Source of the DNA: Bacteroidales bacterium UBA3868
Lineage (GTDB): Bacteria; Bacteroidota; Bacteroidia; Bacteroidales; WCHB1-69
Direction of reading: 5' to 3'
NCBI GenBank assembly: GCA_002392325.1
Contig: DGGS01000028.1
Span: 1-14,183 of the forward strand
DNA length: 14,183 nucleotides
In this document: piece by piece, positions 1 through 6,415 of the stretch
Position numbering within the stretch: position 1 is the first letter of the stretch
How the letters are laid out: the number at the start of each line of letters is the position of its first letter
The notes under the pieces: model-generated
Databases searched by the model: none
Seen by the model: only the letters and a program-made list of their open reading frames with translations
What the model was told of the DNA's origin: nothing
Translations under genes and position numbers: made by a program

Positions 1-468
1 GTAAACAACAAAATCCCCTCTGCCCGCAACCAACAGGTTCTGCGGTTCAAACTGGTCAATGCCGAGAATGGCGCCGCATCGATATTGGAAAATATCAAGA
101 TGGGCGGGGCGCTGCCGGAATTGCACCTCCCCTTCGAGGGCACGGAACCCGAAGCGTTCATCATCGTTTGCAGCAACATTCCTGAAAACAAGATGGTGGA
201 CATTGACGCTGGTATCTCTGTACAAAGCATGCTGCTCAAAGCTGTAGAGTTGGGACTTCGTGGACTGATTATCGGGGCATTCAACAAAGAAAAAATCATC
301 CAAGCCCTGCAATTGCCATACGATCCGTTGCTCATTCTCGCCATCGGGAAAGGCAATGAGAATATCCGGTTAACTGAAATATCGGAGGGTGAGGACCATC
401 GCTACTACCGCAAAGACGGCACGCACTATGTTCCCAAAGTACGAATGGAAGATCTGATTATTCCTTAG
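1..468 (+). CDS. Nitroreductase family protein, 5'-truncated by the window edge
   Basis: The reading frame is open from base 1 and ends in TAG at 466-468, giving about 155 residues. The family uses FMN and NAD(P)H to reduce nitro compounds, quinones or other oxidised substrates in the cytoplasm. What is visible: the first residues contain the PSARNQQ stretch that follows the N-terminal FMN-contacting helix. The middle holds DAGISVQSMLLKAVELGL, the usual dimer/FMN helix, followed by a GLIIGAF strand. The tail has the ILAIGKG strand and a C-terminal HYVPK element. About 25-35 N-terminal residues, including the expected RRSVR-type FMN-binding arginines, lie upstream of the window. The true start is therefore not visible, and an internal TTG at 85 should not be taken as one. 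Its last 11 bases overlap the end of the convergent CDF transporter gene. The substrate cannot be told from sequence. Confidence 0.85.
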   Translation, partial: VNNKIPSARNQQVLRFKLVNAENGAASILENIKMGGALPELHLPFEGTEPEAFIIVCSNIPENKMVDIDAGISVQSMLLKAVELGLRGLIIGAFNKEKIIQALQLPYDPLLILAIGKGNENIRLTEISEGEDHRYYRKDGTHYVPKVRMEDLIIP

Positions 469-1363
469 CGTCGGTGTTCTGGCACGCTTCCTGTTGTCCG
501 GTTTCAAACTCCAATGTCACATAGGAAATTCCCTCTTTGACAAGACGATCCCGCAAAACAGCGGCCACCGTTTCCGAGCCATTGTCCTCGCGCAGGCGCA
601 CGCAGGCGGAAAGCACATTGGTATCGGGCGCGACTGCCCAAACATGCAGATGGTACACATCTTCAACAGCGTCTTGCTCATAGAAAATCCGGACCAGCTT
701 CTCATACTCCACACGGGCAGGCACGCCATCCAGCACGAGACTGGTACTGTTGTGGAACAGTTCCCACAAGGCGAAAATGATGACAATCACAACCGCAAGC
801 GCCACCAAGGTGTCCAGAATGTACCATCTGGTGAAGAAAATCACCATGCCGGCAACAAGAACCACCAGTGAAACGATGGCATCCGCCAGCATGTGGCGGA
901 AAGCGCCCCTCATACGGAGTCTTTTACGGTAAACCATCAGGAATAGACCGGCCGTGACCCCATTCACCAGCACCCCTATTGCCGCCACCAATGAAATTGC
1001 CCGGCCATCCAAATATCTGGGGAAGTGTATCTGATGAACACTGCCCGCTATAATAAACGTCAGCAGGACACCTGTCACCAGTGCCACCAGGGCCATGATC
1101 AGCATGGCTCCTTTCTTAAAGCCAAAGTTGAAACGGTTGGTACCCACCGGATCGGAGAGTTTATAAGCGGAGAGCACCAACACCATGCCGGCCACATCAC
1201 AAAGGTTCTGCACGGCATCGGCAAGCAGTCCCATCGAATGACAACAAAAGCCAAACACGGTTTCCACAACCAGATAAGTAAGGTTCAGCGCCACACCAAT
1301 CCGGAATATGTTCTTTAATGTAGAAATATTTTTCTCTGGTAAGTAGTTCTGTGACATATTCAT
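458..1363 (-). CDS. Cation diffusion facilitator (CDF) family metal efflux transporter
   Basis: Inner-membrane antiporter of the CDF/ZnT family, which normally exports Zn(II), Fe(II), Cd(II), Mn(II) or related cations in exchange for protons. The 301-residue protein has six predicted membrane segments (about 22-40, 43-66, 87-107, 121-143, 158-177, 180-200). A cytoplasmic C-terminal domain carries the LDGVP linker (211-215) and the DVYHLHVWAV strand (H238, H240). TM5 keeps the HxxxD metal site (H157, D161). In TM2, the ADAVQNLCD stretch has Q52 where the family has His or Asp; D56 is kept. The RAE motif after TM2 is also altered (KGA). The chosen ATG (1361-1363) lies 5 nt past the recJ stop; a GTG at 1367-1369, which overlaps that stop, or an ATG at 1355-1357 are alternatives. 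It is very likely translated from the recJ transcript. The fold is clear; metal specificity is unknown. Confidence 0.88.
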   Translation of the reverse strand: MNMSQNYLPEKNISTLKNIFRIGVALNLTYLVVETVFGFCCHSMGLLADAVQNLCDVAGMVLVLSAYKLSDPVGTNRFNFGFKKGAMLIMALVALVTGVLLTFIIAGSVHQIHFPRYLDGRAISLVAAIGVLVNGVTAGLFLMVYRKRLRMRGAFRHMLADAIVSLVVLVAGMVIFFTRWYILDTLVALAVVIVIIFALWELFHNSTSLVLDGVPARVEYEKLVRIFYEQDAVEDVYHLHVWAVAPDTNVLSACVRLREDNGSETVAAVLRDRLVKEGISYVTLEFETGQQEACQNTDAKE

Positions 1364-1368
1364 GATCA

Positions 1369-3141
1369 CTATTCGTTTGAATTGCTTGGCCGTATATCCT
1401 TCACATTCAATTGGATATTCACCACATTATTCCAAACATTCTCCTCCACATGGTAGAGCACATCAAACGTCTTGTTGTCCTTGATCATTTCCAGTTTGTC
1501 TTTCTGGTTGAAGGCAATCACGTCAATAGGACGCACGGGGCGGTCGGGATACTGCACGCGAGCTTTAAGGTGCTTGTCACCCACAATTCTTGCGGCTCCC
1601 TCGTCCACCACATTATTGGACTGGAAAATGGGTTCCATATTGCCGGGTCCGAACGGGGCAAATCGTTTCAAGTTATTGAGGAAACTGTGCGTGATTTCGG
1701 AGAGATCCAGCGGCATATCCACTGAAATTTCAGGGACAAAGGAGGATTCCTCCAGATTATCGCTCACATATTGTTCGAATTTCTCGATAAACTCCTCCAG
1801 ATTCTCCTCTTTCATCGAAAGGCCAGCGGCAAACTTATGACCACCAAAATGCTCCAGTAGGTCTGAGCAGTAGTCTATGCCATCGTAAATGTTGAACTCC
1901 TTCACGGAACGGGCGGATCCGGTAATCAGTCCGTCGGAAGACTTGGTCAGCACAATGGTGGGTTTATAGAAAACCTCAACTAGTCGCGAGGCCACAATAC
2001 CGATAATGCCCTTAAACCAATTGGGGTTGTAGATGACAATGCTTTTCCGGTTCACATACTCATGGGATGTGCGGATCGTATGAATTGCCTCCTCGGTGGC
2101 GTTGCGGTCTTGCTCCTTACGCTCCTCGTTCTGGGTGTTAATCCGTTTGGCGATATCGACCGACTTGTCCTCATCCTCGAAAATAAACAGACGAACGGAC
2201 TCGCGTCCGCTCTTCATTCGGCCGGCGGCATTGATACGCGGGCCAACATAGAAAACAAGGTCGGAAATGGAAATCACGCGGGAGAAAATGGTTTCCTCCT
2301 TGAACGGATAATGCAGTTTGATGCCGGCTTGGTCCAAAATGGACTTGATACCGACGCGCGGGAACTTGTTGATAATCTCAAGCCCAAAATGGGCCAGAAT
2401 TCGGTTCTCTCCCGTTATGGCCACGATATCGGAAGCTATGCTGATAGCCACCAGGTCCATACGAGACAGCCAAAGCTGGTCGGGAAGCTTGTATTTCTGG
2501 CAATAACCCTGGATCAACTTGAAACCAACGCCGCAGCCGGAGAGCTCCTTATAGGGATAGGGGCAATCTTTGCGTTTGGGGTCAAGGATAGCCACGGCGG
2601 GAGGTAGTTCGTCGCCTTCCAAATGGTGGTCGCACACAATGACATCAATGCCGTATTTGTTGGCCATCTCCACCTTGTCGTTGGCTTTGATACCACAGTC
2701 GAGGGAGATCAGCAGGTTCACATTGTTGTCGCGGCAATATTCCACGCCTTGGTCGGAGATGCCATAGCCCTCCGAATAGCGGTCGGGAATATAGTATTCC
2801 ACCAAATTTTTGGAATCGGCACCGATAATCTCGCAAAGGAAAGAGTAAAGAAGCGCCACGGCGGAGGTTCCATCAACGTCATAATCGCCGTAAACCAAAA
2901 TTTTCTGGTTGTCGATAATAGCGTCGGACAGGCGTTTCACGGCCTTGTCCATATCCTTCATCAGGAAGGGGTTATGGAGTTTGCTGATGTCGGGGTTGAA
3001 GAACTCTTCAGCCGCCTCAGGCGTATTAATGCCTCTCTGGATAAGCAATGCGGCCAACGGTTTCTCAATGGAAAGTTGGGCGGCCAGTTTCTCTGCAGCC
3101 GCATCATTTGGTAGTTCGTTGCATATCCAGCGCTTTTTCAT
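1369..3141 (-). CDS. recJ: Single-stranded-DNA-specific 5'-3' exonuclease RecJ
   Basis: Cytoplasmic exonuclease of the DHH phosphoesterase superfamily. It degrades single-stranded DNA 5' to 3' in RecF-pathway recombination, mismatch repair and base-excision repair. The 590-residue length fits the family (about 560-590). Catalytic motifs in order: GDYDVDG (85-91, motif I), SLDCG (146-150, motif II), CDHH (170-173, motif III) and D238 in SIASDIV (motif IV). Then come the RINAAGR element (302-308), GSARSV (408-413) and GGHKFAAG (433-440) of the DHHA1 domain, and a C-terminal OB-type region with PFGPGN (496-501). All metal-binding residues are present, so the enzyme should be active. A well-formed promoter (TTG, 20 nt, TATCTTTG) sits 22 nt before the ATG, so recJ has its own start separate from dnaA upstream. 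The CDF gene follows within 5 nt of its stop. Confidence 0.96.
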   Translation of the reverse strand: MKKRWICNELPNDAAAEKLAAQLSIEKPLAALLIQRGINTPEAAEEFFNPDISKLHNPFLMKDMDKAVKRLSDAIIDNQKILVYGDYDVDGTSAVALLYSFLCEIIGADSKNLVEYYIPDRYSEGYGISDQGVEYCRDNNVNLLISLDCGIKANDKVEMANKYGIDVIVCDHHLEGDELPPAVAILDPKRKDCPYPYKELSGCGVGFKLIQGYCQKYKLPDQLWLSRMDLVAISIASDIVAITGENRILAHFGLEIINKFPRVGIKSILDQAGIKLHYPFKEETIFSRVISISDLVFYVGPRINAAGRMKSGRESVRLFIFEDEDKSVDIAKRINTQNEERKEQDRNATEEAIHTIRTSHEYVNRKSIVIYNPNWFKGIIGIVASRLVEVFYKPTIVLTKSSDGLITGSARSVKEFNIYDGIDYCSDLLEHFGGHKFAAGLSMKEENLEEFIEKFEQYVSDNLEESSFVPEISVDMPLDLSEITHSFLNNLKRFAPFGPGNMEPIFQSNNVVDEGAARIVGDKHLKARVQYPDRPVRPIDVIAFNQKDKLEMIKDNKTFDVLYHVEENVWNNVVNIQLNVKDIRPSNSNE

Positions 3142-3163
3142 AATAAAACATTTTTGCCAGCGG

Positions 3164-3194
3164 CAAAGATAAACAATAAAATTTATTTCCGCAA
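3164..3194 (-). promoter_or_regulatory. recJ promoter, Bacteroidetes type
   Basis: On the minus strand, TTG (bases 3192-3194) is followed after exactly 20 nt by TATCTTTG (bases 3164-3171), which fits the TAnnTTTG -7 consensus of the Bacteroidetes primary sigma factor. The box ends 22 nt before the recJ ATG, so the leader would be short. This is the only promoter in the window in which both elements are convincing. Confidence 0.65.
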
Positions 3195-3211
3195 CAGAAA
3201 AAAGCAGAAAA

Positions 3212-4660
3212 TTATAATTTCATTTTTATGTCTATATCATCAACATAAAGTTTCATTTTTTTGTCAGTTTCGTAAAGGTTATTGACCGTGCGGCAGGCGT
3301 GCAAAACGGTGGCATGGTCTTTATTTCCGCAATAGGCACCGATAATGGAGAGCGGGAGTTTCGTGTACTTGCGCGCGAAATACATGCTCAACTGGCGCGC
3401 TTGCACAATCTCGCGTTTGCGGGTTTTGGCATTGATGGCGTCGGTGGAAATCTTGAAATAATCGCAAATAATCTTCTGAATATACTCGATGGAGATCTCT
3501 TTCGCATTGGTTTTCACATATTTGTCCACCATCTCCTTGGCCAGTTCCACGGTAATGGCCTTATGGTTGAGCGAGGCCTGGGCGAGGATGGCGATCATGG
3601 CGCCTTCCAATTCTCGGGTGTTCGAGGTGATGCACAACGCCAGATAGTCGATCACCTCCTTCGGGAACGTGATGCCATTGTTCTCCAGTTTCTTGTTGAT
3701 AATAGCGATACGCGTCTCCAAATCCGGCACCTGCAGATCGGCGGTGAGGCCCCACTTGAAGCGGTTCAGCAAGCGCGGCTCGAAACCGGATATCTCCACC
3801 GGCGACTTGTCGGAGGTGATGATAATCTGCTTGCCCTTCTGATGGAGCGAGTTGAAAATATGGAAGAAGGCCTCCTGCGTTTTCGACTTGCCACCGGAAA
3901 TAAACTGAATATCATCAATAATCAGCATATCTACCGACTGGTAGAACCAGATGAAATCGGGCACATTCTTGTTCTTGATCGCCTCAATATACTGCTGGTA
4001 AAATGTGTCGGAGCTGACATACACCACGGTTTTGTCCGGGAAGTTGATTTTGGTTTGGATACCGATGGCGTTGGCGAGGTGCGTCTTGCCAAGTCCCACA
4101 TCGGAATAGATGAAGAGCGGATTGAAGGAAGTCTGCCCGGGCGCCTGCGAGATAGCCCATCCGGCGGAGCGCGCCAGCCGGTTGCAGTCGCCCTCCACAT
4201 AATTCTCAAATGTCAGCGTATCAATAAGATTGGAAGGAATCTTACGTTTCTTGATGCCTGGCAGCACAAACGGATCCGGGATCTCCTTGTTGGAGGTATT
4301 GTACACATCGATAGGCGCCAAGGTGGGCGGGTTGCTCACGGCGGGGCGGTAGTGCGAGGGCAAAATGATGCTCTTATCCTTCTCCGGATCCCCCTGGCGT
4401 TCCATCAGAATCTTGTATTTCAACTTGCCTGTCGAACCCAATTCCTTGCGGATGACACTTTTCAACACCTTCACATAATGCTCCTCGAGCTTCTCATAGT
4501 ACAAATGACTTGGCAACTGCAGCACCAGCGTCTTATCCTCCAATGCCACCGGGACAATGGGAGCAAACCATGTTTCATACACTTCGGGCTCTACAATGTC
4601 AGCTATCGTGTGCAAACAATTTTGCCAAACTTGTACATAATCTCGGGTAATTCTTTCCAT
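3212..4660 (-). CDS. dnaA: Chromosomal replication initiator protein DnaA
   Basis: AAA+ ATPase that binds DnaA boxes and opens oriC. The 482-residue protein shows domain I (about 7-85, with WFAPIVP), a short linker, the AAA+ domain (about 145-380) and the DNA-binding domain IV (about 385-475). Seen: Walker B LIIDDIQF (D249, D250), sensor I ITSDKSP, an arginine-finger region PRLLNRF (R296, R300), sensor II TRELEGA (R349) and the DnaA signature around GNKDHATVLHA (445-455). Walker A reads SDVGLGKT (186-193): K192 and T193 are present, but the first Gly of GxxxxGKT is Ser. I chose the ATG at 4658-4660; a TTG at 4664-4666 would add only two residues. A single DnaA-box-like 9-mer lies 48 bases upstream. 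The gene appears to stand alone, with recJ promoted separately downstream. Confidence 0.97.
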   Translation of the reverse strand: MERITRDYVQVWQNCLHTIADIVEPEVYETWFAPIVPVALEDKTLVLQLPSHLYYEKLEEHYVKVLKSVIRKELGSTGKLKYKILMERQGDPEKDKSIILPSHYRPAVSNPPTLAPIDVYNTSNKEIPDPFVLPGIKKRKIPSNLIDTLTFENYVEGDCNRLARSAGWAISQAPGQTSFNPLFIYSDVGLGKTHLANAIGIQTKINFPDKTVVYVSSDTFYQQYIEAIKNKNVPDFIWFYQSVDMLIIDDIQFISGGKSKTQEAFFHIFNSLHQKGKQIIITSDKSPVEISGFEPRLLNRFKWGLTADLQVPDLETRIAIINKKLENNGITFPKEVIDYLALCITSNTRELEGAMIAILAQASLNHKAITVELAKEMVDKYVKTNAKEISIEYIQKIICDYFKISTDAINAKTRKREIVQARQLSMYFARKYTKLPLSIIGAYCGNKDHATVLHACRTVNNLYETDKKMKLYVDDIDIKMKL

Positions 4661-4847
4661 ACGCAAGCAATCTAAAAATTATATGTCTATCAATGAGGAT
4701 ACTAACATTATCCCCACATCCGTTTTCCCAGACTGCAAAAATGAACAAAAAAAAGTTAAAAAAACACCACCAAACCCCTTGATTTTTAAAAAAAAATGTG
4801 TAGCACTTTTAAGTGATTGAAAACCAATATGTAAGGCGTAAATATCT
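4661..4847. other. A/T-rich gap upstream of dnaA; possible regulatory or origin region
   Basis: This 187-base gap separates dnaA from the MurU-like gene. It contains one DnaA-box-like 9-mer, TTATCCCCA at 4708-4716 (one mismatch to TTATCCACA). An A-dominated stretch runs from about 4737 to 4798 and includes several runs of A. A small inverted repeat, CACTT-TT-AAGTG, sits at 4804-4815. No clear TAnnTTTG box is visible on either strand, so the dnaA promoter is not located. A single box is too little to call an origin. It may serve dnaA autoregulation, or be chance. Confidence 0.35.
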
Positions 4848-5561
4848 CTATGTCAATATATTATAAAACTGCTCATACTTACCGACATCGCACCATTCGT
4901 CGGTTTGATGATAATACGCTGATATTCTCATACTTCCGATCTTTTTGAGGTAGAAAGGCACCAAGGATTGCTTCTCGACAGAGGGTATTTTGTTAATAAC
5001 TCTACGGTCCAAAACATGTATTCCGCTAAAGGCCAAGGGCTGGGGATTTTCGACAGGAGAGGGCAAAATCATTTCGCCCGTGCGCACATTTTTCCATCCG
5101 CACAGCGAGAGGTCGGATGGGTCGAAAAGCAGGTAGCGGGAAGTTTCACGATCTCGCACGGCCAAGGTGACATCCGCGCCGGAGTTTTTATGGCATTCGA
5201 GCATTTTCCGAAGGTCGATGGAAGATAATATGTCAACATTATAAAGCAGCACGGTGTCGCTGTCGCCCAACAGCGGTTCCGCGAACCGAAGGCCCCCTGC
5301 CGTATCGCGGAGATAGGCGCGCTCATCGGAAACGCGCACGCCCGCATATTTCGGGTCGCTTTTCAGGAAATCGATGATTTGGTCGGGAAAATGGTGCACA
5401 TTCACCACCACTTGCGAGATCCCGGCGCCCATAACCTTGTCGAGCGCGTGTGACAGCAAGGTTTTCCCCTGATACTTGACCAGGGCTTTCGGGCGATTGT
5501 CTGTCAACGGACGAAGCCGAGTGCCCAAACCGGCAGCGAATATCAATGCAGAAACGGACAT
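4848..5561 (-). CDS. Sugar-1-phosphate nucleotidyltransferase, MurU-like
   Basis: Cytoplasmic nucleotidyltransferase with the GT-A-like Rossmann fold that makes NDP-sugars from NTP and sugar-1-phosphate. The 237 residues start with the nucleotide-binding loop AAGLGTRLRPLT (9-20) and PKALV (24-28, with K25). DTAGGL (86-91) is the sugar/base contact, LLYNVD (105-110) carries the metal-binding D110, and EWCDVG near the C-terminus (222-227) carries the second metal ligand D225. Length and motif spacing are closest to MurU, the N-acetylmuramate-1-phosphate uridylyltransferase of cell-wall recycling. Other single-domain NDP-sugar pyrophosphorylases cannot be excluded. No AmgK-type kinase gene lies next to it, so context gives no support for the MurU role. 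The ATG at 5559-5561 directly precedes the nucleotide-binding strand. The upstream gap is filled by a 7-bp repeat array. Confidence 0.8.
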   Translation of the reverse strand: MSVSALIFAAGLGTRLRPLTDNRPKALVKYQGKTLLSHALDKVMGAGISQVVVNVHHFPDQIIDFLKSDPKYAGVRVSDERAYLRDTAGGLRFAEPLLGDSDTVLLYNVDILSSIDLRKMLECHKNSGADVTLAVRDRETSRYLLFDPSDLSLCGWKNVRTGEMILPSPVENPQPLAFSGIHVLDRRVINKIPSVEKQSLVPFYLKKIGSMRISAYYHQTDEWCDVGKYEQFYNILT

Positions 5562-5581
5562 GATTGATTAAAGATTATAAT

Positions 5582-5665
5582 TTAGACTTGAGATTTGAGA
5601 TTTGGGATTTGAGACTTGAGACTTGATACTTGGGATTTGAGATTTAAGATTGGGGATTGGGGATT
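5582..5665. repeat. Degenerate 7-bp tandem repeat array, about 12 units
   Basis: Read on the plus strand, twelve successive heptamers fit the consensus TGAGAYT with one to three changes each (for example TGAGATT, TGAGACT, TGGGATT, TGATACT, GGGGATT). The phase stays at exactly 7 from 5582 to 5665. The array fills most of the 122-base gap between the MurU-like gene and pcm. No hairpin, promoter box or reading frame is evident within it. Confidence 0.8.
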
Positions 5666-5683
5666 TGTTCATTGTGTTCTACG

Positions 5684-6337
5684 TCATCTAACGCTTACGC
5701 GTTCTTTCAGCATAGGGACAAAGAGGAAGTCTCCAAAGGTTTCCTCTTCGTAGTTTTCCTCATCTATCTTCTTGATTCTCTTCATGGTATGCGACTCGTC
5801 GCCGACAGGGATCACCATAATGCCGCCCACAGTCAGTTGCTGCAAGAGGGCAGGGGGAACTTCCGGAGCACCGCACGTGACGATGATTTTGGAGTATGGG
5901 GCGAATTTCGGATAGCCTTGGTACCCGTCGCCGTAATACAGCACAATTCTGTCGTCCAATTTCTCCAGCAGGCGCTTGGCACTCAAGTGCAGTTGCTGTT
6001 GGCGTTCGATGGAGAACACGCGCGCGCCCATGGCGCTCAAGATTGCCGCCTGAAAGCCGGAGCCGGTGCCAATCTCCAAGATTTTGTCATTTTTTTGAAC
6101 CTCAAGCAATTGCGTTTGAAACGCAACCGTATAGGGATGGGAAATCGTCTGCCCGTTCATCAGTTTCAGCGCCTTGTTCTCGTATGCTTTATCCCAAAGA
6201 AAAGATTCCACAAAGCGATGGCGTTCCACCTTGTCAAAGGCGGCCAGCACATTCTCGTCCGTGATGCCCTTCTGCCGAAGCTCCTCAATCAAACGCTTCT
6301 TCGCTCCTAATAAAAGATAGTTGTCAGTCTTCATCAT
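5684..6337 (-). CDS. pcm: Protein-L-isoaspartate O-methyltransferase
   Basis: Transfers methyl from S-adenosylmethionine to L-isoaspartyl residues in age-damaged proteins, starting their repair; cytoplasmic. The 217 residues match the family length (about 208-220). Visible: GQTISHPYTVAF (62-73), the substrate-loop signature; LEIGTGSGFQAA (87-98), SAM-binding motif I; IERQ (110-113), with the acidic end of strand 2; YYGDGYQG (134-141); KIIVTCGAPEVPP (150-162); and GGIMVIPVG (171-179). An upstream ATG would add 24 poorly fitting residues and would place the start inside the clpB terminator, before the -7 box. The ATG at 6335-6337 (or the next codon, also ATG) is therefore preferred. The gene follows clpB on the same strand but has its own -7 box and a terminator between them. 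Confidence 0.93.
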   Translation of the reverse strand: MMKTDNYLLLGAKKRLIEELRQKGITDENVLAAFDKVERHRFVESFLWDKAYENKALKLMNGQTISHPYTVAFQTQLLEVQKNDKILEIGTGSGFQAAILSAMGARVFSIERQQQLHLSAKRLLEKLDDRIVLYYGDGYQGYPKFAPYSKIIVTCGAPEVPPALLQQLTVGGIMVIPVGDESHTMKRIKKIDEENYEEETFGDFLFVPMLKERVSVR

Positions 6338-6352
6338 ATCATATTCAAAGCG

Positions 6353-6360
6353 CAAAGATA
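6353..6360 (-). promoter_or_regulatory. -7 promoter element of pcm
   Basis: The minus-strand sequence TATCTTTG fits TAnnTTTG exactly and ends 15 nt before the pcm ATG. It is directly preceded by the seven T residues that form the tail of the clpB terminator. No TTG is found 19-21 nt upstream, so the -33 element is missing or weak. Confidence 0.5.
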
Positions 6361-6395
6361 AAAAAAATGGCGACAGCACTTGGTGCCTGTCGCCA
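6361..6395 (-). terminator. Intrinsic terminator of clpB
   Basis: An inverted repeat TGGCGACAG (6368-6376) / CTGTCGCCA (6387-6395) gives a perfect 9-bp GC-rich stem. It can extend by three more pairs (CAC/GTG) past a one-base bulge to a TTG loop. In the minus direction the stem is followed at once by seven T residues (6361-6367). It begins 20 bases beyond the clpB stop codon. Confidence 0.9.
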
Positions 6396-6415
6396 ATAAT
6401 ATCAAACATACAATG

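Noticed and set aside
3299..4675. Long plus-strand open frame (458 codons) opposite dnaA
   Set aside because: It is the antisense of a clear DnaA; its translation is rich in His/Leu/Gln with no recognisable motif, and it arises from the codon bias of dnaA.
4804..4815. Inverted repeat CACTT-TT-AAGTG after the MurU-like gene
   Set aside because: On the minus strand it lies past the end of the MurU-like gene, but the stem is only 5 bp, the loop 2 nt, and no good T-tract adjoins in the correct sense; too weak to call a terminator.
5582..5665. Heptamer array considered as a CRISPR or coding repeat
   Set aside because: Units are 7 bp with no spacers, and a 7-bp period cannot encode a repeat in one frame without shifting; no cas gene is present.
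5684..6409. Longer pcm reading from 6409 (241 residues)
   Set aside because: The extra N-terminus is encoded by the clpB terminator and pcm -7 box and does not resemble the family; ATG at 6335-6337 fits length and promoter.
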